A stretch of DNA of 64,000 nucleotides from Ketobacter sp036337295 (GTDB lineage: Bacteria; Pseudomonadota; Gammaproteobacteria; Pseudomonadales; Ketobacteraceae). The position numbers were made by a program, and so were the translations under genes. Below the pieces are notes generated by a model, which had not been told where the DNA came from, ran no database searches, and saw nothing but the letters and a program-made list of their open reading frames with translations. The stretch is from contig JAYZEN010000007.1 in NCBI GenBank assembly GCA_036337295.1, positions 62,001-126,000 on the forward strand, read 5' to 3'. Shown here piece by piece: positions 37,225 to 45,401 of this stretch (positions are counted from its first letter, which is position 1; every line of letters starts with the position of its first letter).

Positions 37225-37240
37225 GTGTACAAGTGTGCAC
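37225..37240. promoter_or_regulatory. DesT/FabR-like operator, site 1
   Basis: GTGTACAAGTGTGCAC is an imperfect palindrome (12 of 16 positions symmetric), 25 bp before the reductase ATG. It resembles the palindromes bound by FabR and DesT. Confidence 0.6.
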
Positions 37241-37333
37241 TATAAGAAAAACGAGTGTCAACAGGGTTTGCGTTTAAATTGTCTTTCGTGTAAATAAATG
37301 CTTATAAAACAGATATATAAGATTTGTAAAATA

Positions 37334-37349
37334 GTGTTCATGTGTAAAC
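37334..37349. promoter_or_regulatory. DesT/FabR-like operator, site 2
   Basis: GTGTTCATGTGTAAAC lies mid-spacer and aligns without gaps to sites 1 and 3 (consensus GYGTWCAWKTGYRMAC). Confidence 0.5.
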
Positions 37350-37430
37350 CTAAAAAGGCTTTTCGGGGCTGTTTGCAGCCTGTGAAGCGGATAATTGAGG
37401 GCGGAAATCTGGTCATGTTGGTGTGCTTCG

Positions 37431-37446
37431 GCGTACAATTGCGCAC
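37431..37446. promoter_or_regulatory. DesT/FabR-like operator, site 3
   Basis: GCGTACAATTGCGCAC lies 24 bp before the regulator's ATG, in position for autoregulation. Of the three it is the closest to the E. coli FabR half-site GCGTACA. Confidence 0.55.
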
Positions 37447-37469
37447 TGACATGAGGTGGGCTTATAAGA

Positions 37470-38093
37470 ATGAAGAACCGTCAGGAACGGAAGTTACAGA
37501 CCCGGCAGTCCTTGATGAATGCGGCGCTGGAGTGGGTTGAGGAAGGTCAGCATTTTTCCAGTTTGAGTATTCGGGAGGTCGCCAAGCGGGCCGGCGTGGT
37601 GCCCACCGCGTTCTATCGGCATTTCAAGGATCTGGATGATCTGGCCCTGAACCTGGTGGATGAGCTGAGCCTGGTGCTGCGGCAGTTGATGCGGGAGGTG
37701 CGCCAAAACCGCGTTAACCCCCAACATATCATCCGCGACTCCGTGCAGCAGTACTGTCAGTATGTGGTGACCCAGCGGGTGTTCTTTATGTTCATGTCCC
37801 AGTCCATGACCGGGGGCTCAATGATCATCCGCCAGGCGGTGCGCAGCGAGCTGCAATACTTCGCCAAGGAGCTGGTGGCGGATCTGCAGCGCTTCAACCT
37901 GCTCCCGCATCTGGACCCCACCATGATGGATGTACTGGCGGACCTCACCATCTCGGTGATGGCGTTTGCCACGGTGCAATTGCTGGATCTGGCGGATGTC
38001 AGCTCTCAGGCCCGCCAGGATTTTGAAAACAAACTGGCGCGCCAACTGCAGCTTATTTATGTTGGGGCGGAGCACTGGAAGCCAGAGTCGTAG
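37470..38093 (+). CDS. TetR-family regulator, DesT/FabR-like
   Basis: This 207-aa protein has an N-terminal TetR helix-turn-helix (LSIREVAKRAGVVPTAFYRHFKD; recognition helix near residue 45) and a helical ligand domain. The arrangement beside a desaturase and its reductase matches DesT of Pseudomonas. DesT senses the ratio of saturated to unsaturated acyl-CoA and represses the desaturase operon. ATG 37470 has AGGTGG upstream. The 3' end overlaps the convergent diguanylate cyclase gene by 41 bp. Confidence 0.85.
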   Translation: MKNRQERKLQTRQSLMNAALEWVEEGQHFSSLSIREVAKRAGVVPTAFYRHFKDLDDLALNLVDELSLVLRQLMREVRQNRVNPQHIIRDSVQQYCQYVVTQRVFFMFMSQSMTGGSMIIRQAVRSELQYFAKELVADLQRFNLLPHLDPTMMDVLADLTISVMAFATVQLLDLADVSSQARQDFENKLARQLQLIYVGAEHWKPES

Positions 38094-39984
38094 GGGGATT
38101 GTCCCCTCCGCGCTGATACAGTGTGACCCGGTTGCGGCCGTCGGCTTTGGATTGATAGAGCGCCTCATCCGCCCGTGACAGCATGCTGGTAAAATGGTCG
38201 TCTGTTGTGGGAACGGTGACCATCACCCCGATGCTGACCGTCACCGGTACCGGCGCGTCTTTCACTGTGAATTCCATGGTTGCCACACATTCGCGAATTC
38301 TTTCCGCCACGGTGAGGGCACCTTCCTCGTCGGTCTCCGGTAACAACACGCAAAATTCCTCACCGCCGTAACGGGTGGGGCGGTCACTGGGCCAGCGCAG
38401 ACCGCGGCGGATGGCCTGGGCCACTTCCCGCAGGCATTCGTCGCCGATCAGGTGACCGTAAGTGTCGTTAAACTGCTTGAAGTGATCGATGTCCATCAGC
38501 AGGACGGCGATGGAGTGCTGGTAGCGACAGCAGCGCGCGTATTCCTCTTCCAGTACCCGATCCAGAAAGCGCCGGTTTTTGAGCCCGGTGAGCTGGTCGG
38601 TATCGCTTAATTCTTCCAGCTTGCGGTTCAGTTGCTCCAGTTCCCGCGTGCGTTCCTGCACCCGTTGTTCCAGCGAGTCGGTGGCCTGTTTCTGGATTTC
38701 CAGTGCCTGTTCCCGGGCGTGACGCAGTTCCCGTTCGGTGTTCAGCGCATCCTGCTGGGCTTCAAAGCGCATGCGCCTTTCTTGGTTGATGCGTTCAGCC
38801 AGCGCGAAGGATAACAGGGTGACTTCCAGGGCGGAGCCAATCTGGGTGGCGTAATCCGTCAACAGGTTCTTGGGTAGAAAATTGTATTTGCTGAGGGCCA
38901 GGATGATGCCGCCGCCCAGTAGTGAGCTCCAGGCAATGGTGTAATACTTCGCTGACAGGCCACCGCTGTACCAACGAAACACCCCGCTGGAAAACGCATA
39001 ACAACAGACCACGCCGGCAAAGGGGATCAGGGTGCGAATCACAATGTTGTAGGGCAGCAGCAGTGCCATGATGATGATGACGCAGGCACCCCCGGCACAC
39101 ACGTATCCCAGGTAGCGGATGGGCCCACGCAGTTCATACAGACGCAGGAAGTTATGGGTGAACAGGGAGCCGAAGGCCACCGCCGCCGACAAGGTCACCA
39201 GGATGGCCTGATCGTTCCATTGGGTATAGTTGGGCCACAGGTACTGAAAGGCAAAACCACTGAGGCTGGCCAGAAACAAAGGCATGCTGCAGACGAATAA
39301 AACGTAATACAGGTAGTTGCGTTCGCCCACCGCCAGATAGACAAACAGGTTGTACATGACCATCACAAACATGATGCCGTAATAGACGCCGTGGATCAGG
39401 GTTTGGGTGCGGTCGTAGTTGAAGAACGCGTGTTCCTCCCACAGGGTCAGTGGCACCTGGATCGAGCTGGAGCTGCGCACGCTCAGGTACAGGGTCAGGG
39501 TTTCCTGTGCCTGCCACTGCAGGGGAATCACAAAATTGCGGTGATTGATGGGGCGCTGGTCGAACGGCAGCTTGTCGCCCAGATGCAGAACCTGTTGTTG
39601 ATGTTGGTCGACGATGAATACCGTCAGGTAGTCCAGTACCGGGTAACTGATTTCCAGCAGCCGGTTTATGCGCCAGGTTTCCTGGTTGCTGATGGTGACC
39701 CGCAGCCACCAGGTGGAATTGTTGTAGCCGTGGTTGAACGCCTGCCGGGTGTTGAGTTGCCAGGCCTCGGCGGGCAGGCTTTTCACATCCTCAATGGTGA
39801 GGGTGCTTTCGGTATCCTGGACATAATACAGATAGCTCGCCAGAGGCTGTTGCTGAACGGCGCTCTGCAGTTGGAATGCTTCGGTCGCCAGCGCAGAGCC
39901 CGGTAGGATCAACATCCACAATAACAACACCCTGACGAATAGCCCGGTATTGCTCTGGTCGGCGATCTGCCCTGATCTTTCCAT
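38053..39984 (-). CDS. 7TMR-DISM diguanylate cyclase (second of tandem pair)
   Basis: This 643-aa membrane protein has a signal-like segment, a 7TMR-DISM extracellular domain (about residues 40-175) and seven helices. A coiled coil and a GGDEF domain follow, with active-site RYGGEEF and DIDHFKQFNDTYGH. It should make cyclic di-GMP. Five residues before GGEEF is WPSD rather than the RxxD inhibitory site, so product feedback may be absent. It starts six bases after the stop of its paralog on the same strand, so both are probably in one transcript. The C-terminal end overlaps the desT-like gene. Confidence 0.93.
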   Translation of the reverse strand: MERSGQIADQSNTGLFVRVLLLWMLILPGSALATEAFQLQSAVQQQPLASYLYYVQDTESTLTIEDVKSLPAEAWQLNTRQAFNHGYNNSTWWLRVTISNQETWRINRLLEISYPVLDYLTVFIVDQHQQQVLHLGDKLPFDQRPINHRNFVIPLQWQAQETLTLYLSVRSSSSIQVPLTLWEEHAFFNYDRTQTLIHGVYYGIMFVMVMYNLFVYLAVGERNYLYYVLFVCSMPLFLASLSGFAFQYLWPNYTQWNDQAILVTLSAAVAFGSLFTHNFLRLYELRGPIRYLGYVCAGGACVIIIMALLLPYNIVIRTLIPFAGVVCCYAFSSGVFRWYSGGLSAKYYTIAWSSLLGGGIILALSKYNFLPKNLLTDYATQIGSALEVTLLSFALAERINQERRMRFEAQQDALNTERELRHAREQALEIQKQATDSLEQRVQERTRELEQLNRKLEELSDTDQLTGLKNRRFLDRVLEEEYARCCRYQHSIAVLLMDIDHFKQFNDTYGHLIGDECLREVAQAIRRGLRWPSDRPTRYGGEEFCVLLPETDEEGALTVAERIRECVATMEFTVKDAPVPVTVSIGVMVTVPTTDDHFTSMLSRADEALYQSKADGRNRVTLYQRGGDNPPTTLASSAPPQHK

Positions 39985-39990
39985 TATTCC

Positions 39991-41871
39991 TTATCCCAGT
40001 TTTCTGCCGTTATGGCAGGTTGTTGTCGGTTTGGCGGCGGATATTCTGTTGTCCGCCAGCACGGTACAATTGCGGCCGTTTTGTTTGGCCTGGTACAGCG
40101 CAGAATCGGCCTGTGCGATCAGTTGTTCTGGTGTGGATTCCTGGTCGGAGGGTACCTCGGTGACACCCAGGCTGATGGAAACCGTGACCTGCGTGTCTCG
40201 CACCTTGAACGGCATGTTGTAGACACCCTGCCGCAGTCGCTCTGCCACCGCCTGAGCGCAGGTCAGGGATGTTTCCGGCAGCAGGATGCAAAACTCCTCG
40301 CCGCCGTAGCGGGCGACCCAATCCACGCCTTCCCGCACACTCTCCGCCAGCACGCTGGCCACCGCTTTCAGGCAATCGTCCCCCACCATGTGCCCGTACT
40401 GATCATTGAACTGCTTGAAGTGATCGATATCCAGCAGGATGACGGAAAAGCCTCTGCCATAGCGCCTGCAGCGGGTGAGTTCCTCCAACAGGACGCGGTC
40501 AAGGTAACGTCGGTTTTTCAATCCGGTCAATTGATCAGTGTCGCTCAACTCCGACAGCTGCCGGTTGAGCTGTTCCAGTTCTGTAGTACGTTCCTGTACT
40601 TTAAACTCCAATTCTTCGGTCGCCTGCTGCTGAATCTGCAGGGCCTGCTCCCGTGCCATCCGGGTTTCCCGTTCCCCGCGTAACGCTTCACTCTGTGCTT
40701 CGGAGCGCAGGCGCCGATCTTCATTGATGCTTGCCGCCAACGCGAATGACAGCAGGATCACCTCAACCCCGGATCCCACCTGTAACGTGTTTTCGGTGAA
40801 CGCATTGGTGGGGAGCACGCCCAGCTTGTTGAGGCCCAGCACCAGGCCGCCACTGAGGAAGGCACACCAGCCCACAGTGTAGTAGCGCGCCGCCAAGCCA
40901 CCGCGATTCCACATCAGAATGCCAAACATCAAGCCCAGGCAGCAGGACAGGATCGCCAAAGGAATCAGCAGTCTGATGACGCCAGGGTAACTCACCACCA
41001 GTGACACCAGCAGCATGAGCAGAATGCTGGCCTGCTGTATTCGAAACAAGCTCACGGCCCATTGCCCCAGCTGTCTGACTTTAAGAAAACTCTCCGTGAA
41101 CAACGCACCGAAAAACAACGCCAGGCACAGTGGCACCACGATGGCGTGATTGTTGAGATGCGGGTAGTTGGGCCAGAAATATTCAAAACTGAAGCCCTTC
41201 AGGCCGGCAATGAACATCGGCAGCGAGGAGGCGAAGCACACATACAGGATAAAGTTGCGTTCTCGCACCGCCAGAAAGACGAACAGGTTGTAGAGCGTCA
41301 TCACTGCCATTACACCGAAGTAGAAGCCCTGCAACAGGCTCTCCACCCGTGCCCAGTCATAGTAGTGCTGCTTCTCCCACAGTGTCAGCGGGACCTGCAC
41401 GGCACTGTCGCTGCGAATGCGAAGATAGACATCCTGCTGGCTGTTGGGCGGCAAACGAAGTGGAATTACATAATTGTTGGATTTGATGGGGCGCTGGTGA
41501 AAGGGCAGCTTGTCCCCCAGGTTGAATGTCGTGGTGTGCACGCCAGCCACCACAAATACCTGAATCTGATCCAGATTGGGGTAAGCGATCTCCAGATACC
41601 GGCTGAGCGTTGCGGCCGATGAGTTCGACAGGGGAACCTTAAGCCACCAGGCTGAACGACTGTAACCCCGTGAAAAGTAATGCCCGTTATTGCGCTTCCA
41701 GTCGTTGTCCGGAATGGTGAGGATGTCCTGTAACCTAAGCTGGCCCGGGGCATCTTCCAGGAAGCGAACGGAGCTGGTGACCGCTGCCGAACTGAAGGCA
41801 GTCCCGCCAACATCCACGTTGGCCAGTGCCGGGGCAGACAACATAAAAAGCAGCACAACAAAAAGGGGCAT
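39991..41871 (-). CDS. 7TMR-DISM diguanylate cyclase (first of tandem pair)
   Basis: This 626-aa paralog of the downstream gene has the same layout: signal peptide, DISM extracellular domain, seven helices, coiled coil and GGDEF. The active site is RYGGEEFCILLPE with DIDHFKQFNDQYGH and TGLKNRRYLDR. As in its neighbour, the canonical RxxD inhibitory motif is not in register (EGVD). Two near-identical architectures in tandem suggest duplication followed by divergence of the sensing domain. The two may respond to different signals. Confidence 0.93.
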   Translation of the reverse strand: MPLFVVLLFMLSAPALANVDVGGTAFSSAAVTSSVRFLEDAPGQLRLQDILTIPDNDWKRNNGHYFSRGYSRSAWWLKVPLSNSSAATLSRYLEIAYPNLDQIQVFVVAGVHTTTFNLGDKLPFHQRPIKSNNYVIPLRLPPNSQQDVYLRIRSDSAVQVPLTLWEKQHYYDWARVESLLQGFYFGVMAVMTLYNLFVFLAVRERNFILYVCFASSLPMFIAGLKGFSFEYFWPNYPHLNNHAIVVPLCLALFFGALFTESFLKVRQLGQWAVSLFRIQQASILLMLLVSLVVSYPGVIRLLIPLAILSCCLGLMFGILMWNRGGLAARYYTVGWCAFLSGGLVLGLNKLGVLPTNAFTENTLQVGSGVEVILLSFALAASINEDRRLRSEAQSEALRGERETRMAREQALQIQQQATEELEFKVQERTTELEQLNRQLSELSDTDQLTGLKNRRYLDRVLLEELTRCRRYGRGFSVILLDIDHFKQFNDQYGHMVGDDCLKAVASVLAESVREGVDWVARYGGEEFCILLPETSLTCAQAVAERLRQGVYNMPFKVRDTQVTVSISLGVTEVPSDQESTPEQLIAQADSALYQAKQNGRNCTVLADNRISAAKPTTTCHNGRKLG

Positions 41872-41995
41872 GGTTTCCTGGTTCGGTTCCGTGAATCTAT
41901 CTTATTGAAAGTGTAGTTCAGGGGGAGGAAATGTAACTTGATCCTATAAATTGTTGCCCGACTGTGTGGTTGCGCTGTAATGCTGTGTCGCGGCA

Positions 41996-42023
41996 TTGTA
42001 GTTATATCAAGCGGGCGTATTAT
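41996..42023 (+). promoter_or_regulatory. Promoter of a short transcript upstream of xerD
   Basis: TTGTAG (41996-42001) and TATTAT (42018-42023) are spaced by 16 bp. They lie about 40 bp before a 37-codon ORF that ends at a strong terminator. Confidence 0.6.
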
Positions 42024-42061
42024 GGACTTACAACAATAAGAAACGCAGTAGGTGGTCCTCT

Positions 42062-42175
42062 ATGAAAGCTGTAACGCTCGTGATCCTGGTTTCCGCACTG
42101 GTCGTAATTCTTGTTCGTGGCGCATTCAATCTCCTGATTTCTCCTTTTTTATCCGCGGTTTGCGAGGCGGATTAG
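42062..42175 (+). CDS. Candidate 37-aa hydrophobic small protein
   Basis: The ORF begins ATG with AGGTGG about 8 bp upstream. It encodes a 37-aa peptide starting MKAVTLVILVSALVVILVRG, continuing AFNLLISPFL and ending with SAVCEAD. One transmembrane helix (about residues 4-18) is evident. A promoter-like element lies upstream and a strong rho-independent terminator directly downstream, so a transcript of about 180 nt is predicted. It could be a real membrane microprotein, a leader peptide or a small RNA with incidental coding capacity. No family was recognised. Confidence 0.55.
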   Translation: MKAVTLVILVSALVVILVRGAFNLLISPFLSAVCEAD

Positions 42176-42182
42176 CCCTTGT

Positions 42183-42208
42183 GGGCCCAGTTCCTGGGCC
42201 CCATTTTT
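42183..42208 (+). terminator. Strong intrinsic terminator after the small ORF
   Basis: gggccca and tgggccc form a 7-bp GC-rich stem around gttcc, followed by a T-run (cattttttc). It ends the short transcript before xerD. Confidence 0.88.
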
Positions 42209-42247
42209 TCTTAGTGCACTCTGTTATGAAGCCCGGTATTTGATATG

Positions 42248-42269
42248 CTTTTGATCATACTTTTGATCA
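42248..42269. repeat. Paired TTGATCA-type boxes, 12-bp spacing, before xerD
   Basis: cttttgatca occurs at 42248-42257 and 42260-42269 with a 12-bp period, a near-tandem pair just before the xerD start. The second contains the palindrome ttgatcaa. Confidence 0.65.
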
Positions 42270-42284
42270 AGGTTGACCGCATTT

Positions 42285-43187
42285 ATGGGCCTGACCGATT
42301 CCACCAGCCTGGTGAATCAGTACCTGGACGCCTGCTGGCTGGAGAGGGGACTCAGTGACAACACCCTTAATTCCTATCGGCAGGACCTTATGGCCTACGC
42401 CAAATGGCTGGATGCGCATGGGCAAATCATCATACTCAAGGCATCCCACGGGGATTTGAACCGCTATCTGGCCTATCGGTTCGATCAGCAGTTCAATGCC
42501 CGCTCCACGGCCCGCTTTCTGTCTGCGGTGCGGGGGCTGTACCAATATTGCCTGCGGGAGTCCCTGGTGCTGGTGGACCCCACCCTGCGGGTTGAAATGC
42601 CCAAATTGGGCAAACCCCTCCCCAAAACCCTGAGTGAAGCGGACGTGGAAGCCCTGTTGGCGGCGCCGGATCTGGAACAGCCCATCGGCTTGCGGGACAA
42701 GGCCATGCTGGAGTTGCTGTACGCCTGTGGACTGCGGGTCAGCGAGCTGGTGTCGTTGACTACCTACGACCTCAACCTGCGCCAGGGGGTGATCCGCCTG
42801 ATGGGCAAAGGCAGCAAGGAACGCCTGGTGCCTATGGGGGAGGAGGCGATCCGCTGGCTGCTGCAATACGCCAAGGAAGCCCGGCCGGCCCTGCTGCGCA
42901 ACCCCGAAAGCGACGTCCTTTTCCCCAGCAACCGCGGTGACCAGATGACGCGGCAAACGTTTTGGCATCGGATCAAACATTATGTCACGGTGGCGGGCGT
43001 GCAGGCGGAGGTGTCTCCCCACACGTTGCGTCATGCTTTTGCCACCCATTTGTTGAATCATGGGGCGGATCTGCGGGTGGTGCAGTTACTGCTCGGACAC
43101 AGCGACCTGTCCACCACCCAGATCTACACCCATGTGGCCCGGCATCGGTTGCAGGAGCTGCATCGGGAGCACCACCCCAGGGGCTGA
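42285..43187 (+). CDS. xerD: Site-specific tyrosine recombinase XerD
   Basis: XerD with XerC resolves chromosome dimers at dif during division. The product is 300 aa from ATG 42285; the frame also includes a TTG 12 bp upstream. Catalytic residues are visible: Arg151 (ACGLRVSEL), HTLRH with the second Arg, HSDLSTT and Tyr281 (IYTHV). Length and position upstream of dsbC match Pseudomonas-type gene order. Confidence 0.96.
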   Translation: MGLTDSTSLVNQYLDACWLERGLSDNTLNSYRQDLMAYAKWLDAHGQIIILKASHGDLNRYLAYRFDQQFNARSTARFLSAVRGLYQYCLRESLVLVDPTLRVEMPKLGKPLPKTLSEADVEALLAAPDLEQPIGLRDKAMLELLYACGLRVSELVSLTTYDLNLRQGVIRLMGKGSKERLVPMGEEAIRWLLQYAKEARPALLRNPESDVLFPSNRGDQMTRQTFWHRIKHYVTVAGVQAEVSPHTLRHAFATHLLNHGADLRVVQLLLGHSDLSTTQIYTHVARHRLQELHREHHPRG

Positions 43188-43256
43188 CCCTGTCCGGTGG
43201 GGTATTTTCATTACCCCCTGCTGGAACTTGTGGTCTATCTTGGGTCTAATGAAGCT

Positions 43257-43286
43257 GAAACCCAGCGCGACGAAACCCAGTACAGA
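43257..43286. repeat. 15-bp partial tandem duplication before dsbC
   Basis: gaaacccagcgcgac is followed directly by gaaacccagtacaga; the first nine bases of each copy are identical. It lies just before the dsbC start. Confidence 0.6.
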
Positions 43287-43295
43287 GAGATGTGA

Positions 43296-44030
43296 ATGTT
43301 TAAAGTAATGATGATGGTCGTCACCGTGGCGTTGTCACTGCCGGCGACCCTGTGGGCTGCATCCGATCAGGAAGTGATCAAAGGCACCTTTTCCATACGC
43401 TTTCCCCAAGTGCAGATCAACAAGATCGAGAAAACCGCGGTAAACGGGATCTACCAGGTGGAGACCAGCAGCGGCGAGCTGCTCTATGTGTCAGGGGACA
43501 GCAAGTACATTTTCACCGGGGACCTGCTGGATATCGGTGGTAATGCGACGGTCAATCTGAGCGAAAACTACCGCAGTCACAAACGGGTGGATGCCCTGAA
43601 CAGCCTGCAGGATGGCGATCTGGTGGTGTATCCGGCGAAAGACGAAAAAAGCGAGGTGCTGGTATTCACCGACACCAGTTGTGGCTACTGCCGCAAATTC
43701 CACACCGAGGTGGCCCAGATGAACGAGCTGGGGATCACGGTGAAGTACGTGGCCTGGCCCCGCTACGGCCTGCAATCCCCGGCCGGTCAGACCATGGTGA
43801 ACGTCTGGTGCGCCAACGACCGCACCGATGCCATGACCAAAGCCAAATCCAATGAGTCTGTCGCGGCGCCAGCGGGTAAAGTCTGCGAGCAGAATACCGT
43901 TCAAGACCAGATCAACCTCGGCCAGCAGATCGGGGTGCGTGGCACTCCTGCCGTGTACTCGATGGACGGGCGCCAGTTGGGCGGTTACATGAAAGCAGGG
44001 CAGTTGGCCCAGCAGCTGGGAATCCAGTAA
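43296..44030 (+). CDS. dsbC: Thiol:disulfide interchange protein DsbC
   Basis: DsbC is a periplasmic disulfide isomerase that repairs wrongly paired Cys residues. The 244-aa product has a signal peptide ending in LWAA, an N-terminal dimerisation domain and a thioredoxin-like domain. The active site is CGYC (Cys129 and Cys132), with the cis-Pro loop GVRGTPAVY. A hairpin follows the gene, so transcription of alaC may be separate. Confidence 0.95.
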   Translation: MFKVMMMVVTVALSLPATLWAASDQEVIKGTFSIRFPQVQINKIEKTAVNGIYQVETSSGELLYVSGDSKYIFTGDLLDIGGNATVNLSENYRSHKRVDALNSLQDGDLVVYPAKDEKSEVLVFTDTSCGYCRKFHTEVAQMNELGITVKYVAWPRYGLQSPAGQTMVNVWCANDRTDAMTKAKSNESVAAPAGKVCEQNTVQDQINLGQQIGVRGTPAVYSMDGRQLGGYMKAGQLAQQLGIQ

Positions 44031-44059
44031 ACGCCCCGGGCAGGCGTTGCCCCTTTCCC

Positions 44060-44086
44060 GGGTGAGCGGGTTGCTGCCGCTCACCC
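44060..44086 (+). terminator. Hairpin after dsbC
   Basis: gggtgagcgg and ccgctcaccc form a perfect 10-bp stem with a seven-base loop, 30 bp after the dsbC stop. It is followed by aaaaccc rather than T, so it is a structured 3' end without a classic T-run. Confidence 0.55.
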
Positions 44087-44195
44087 AAAACCCTCCCTGG
44101 CTCCATTGACGATTCCCTGCCACATCAGTATTGTTCACACTCTTTGCTTCCCGGCTCCAAGTTAGTAACCATTTACACTCCATCGAAGGTGTTCT

Positions 44196-45371
44196 GTGAC
44201 CGAATTTTCCCGAATCAAGCGGCTGCCGCCCTATGTGTTCAACATCGTCGGCGAGTTGAAGAAGCAGGCGCGGGCCCGCGGGGAAGACATCATCGATTTC
44301 GGCATGGGCAATCCGGATCAGCCCACTCCCCAGCATATTGTCAATAAGCTGGTGGAGACGGTGCAGCGGGGGGATACCCACCGCTACTCCCAGTCCAAGG
44401 GCATTCCGCGCCTGCGCAAAGCGATTTGTGACTGGTATCAGCGCCGCTACGATGTGGCGCTGGACCCGGTGGAAGAGGCCATTGTCACCATCGGTTCCAA
44501 AGAAGGGTTGGCGCACCTGGCCCTGGCCACCATGAGCACCGGGGATACGGTTCTGGTGCCCAATCCGTCCTATCCGATCCACCCCTATGGGTTCGTCATC
44601 GCCGGCGCCGATATACGTCATGTTTCCATGCGGCCGGATGTGGATTTTTTTGAAGAGCTGGAAAAGGCGATCCGTGAAAGCTGGCCCAAGCCGAAAATGC
44701 TGGTGCTGAATTTCCCGGGGAATCCCACTGCCCAATGTGTTGATCTGGCGTTCTTTGAGCGGGCGGTGGGCATCTGCCGGGAGAACCAGATCTGGCTGGT
44801 GCACGACCTGGCCTATGCGGATATCGTCTTTGACGGCTATCAGGCGCCTTCCGTGATGCAGGTGCCCGGCGCCAAAGACATCGCCGTTGAGTTTTTTAGT
44901 TTGTCGAAAAGTTATAATATGCCCGGCTGGCGCGTGGGCTTCTGTGTTGGTAACCCCACCCTGATCGGGGCGCTGGCCCGCATCAAGTCCTATATGGATT
45001 ACGGCACCTTCACCCCGATTCAGGTGGCCGCCATCAGCGCCCTGGAAGGGGATCAGCAGTGTGTGGCAGAGATCCGGGACATGTACCAGCGCCGGCGGGA
45101 CGTGCTCTGCGAAGGGCTGAATGCCATCGGCTGGCCGGTAACGTATCCCAAGGCCACCATGTTTGTGTGGGCGCAGATTCCAGAGAAATTCCGGGCCCTG
45201 GGCTCGCTGGAGTTCAGTAAGCTGTTGTTACAGGAAGCCAAAGTCGCGGTTTCGCCGGGGCTGGGTTTCGGAGAATACGGGGACGATCACGTGCGCTTTG
45301 CACTGATCGAGAATGAACAGCGTATCCGGCAGGCGGTGCGGGGCATCAAGCGCCTGATGCAGTCGGCATAA
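44196..45371 (+). CDS. alaC: Alanine-synthesising aminotransferase AlaC
   Basis: AlaC is a PLP-dependent aminotransferase that makes alanine from pyruvate and glutamate. The 391-aa product starts at GTG 44196 (TEFSRIKRLPPYVFNIV), aligning with the E. coli AlaC N-terminus, and has AAGGTG upstream. The PLP Lys is Lys238 in SLSKSYNMPGWRVGF. It precedes hom by 30 bp, as in Pseudomonas, and is likely co-transcribed with hom and thrC. Confidence 0.93.
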   Translation: MTEFSRIKRLPPYVFNIVGELKKQARARGEDIIDFGMGNPDQPTPQHIVNKLVETVQRGDTHRYSQSKGIPRLRKAICDWYQRRYDVALDPVEEAIVTIGSKEGLAHLALATMSTGDTVLVPNPSYPIHPYGFVIAGADIRHVSMRPDVDFFEELEKAIRESWPKPKMLVLNFPGNPTAQCVDLAFFERAVGICRENQIWLVHDLAYADIVFDGYQAPSVMQVPGAKDIAVEFFSLSKSYNMPGWRVGFCVGNPTLIGALARIKSYMDYGTFTPIQVAAISALEGDQQCVAEIRDMYQRRRDVLCEGLNAIGWPVTYPKATMFVWAQIPEKFRALGSLEFSKLLLQEAKVAVSPGLGFGEYGDDHVRFALIENEQRIRQAVRGIKRLMQSA

Positions 45372-45401
45372 CGTATAAATATAAATGAAGAGGTAAGTCA
45401 G

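Noticed and set aside
41466..41996. 176-aa minus-strand frame extending before the first diguanylate cyclase gene
   Set aside because: It overlaps the start of the cyclase gene in another frame and has no domain.
43491..44804. 437-aa minus-strand frame over dsbC and alaC
   Set aside because: It covers two well-supported genes and their terminator hairpin on the opposite strand.
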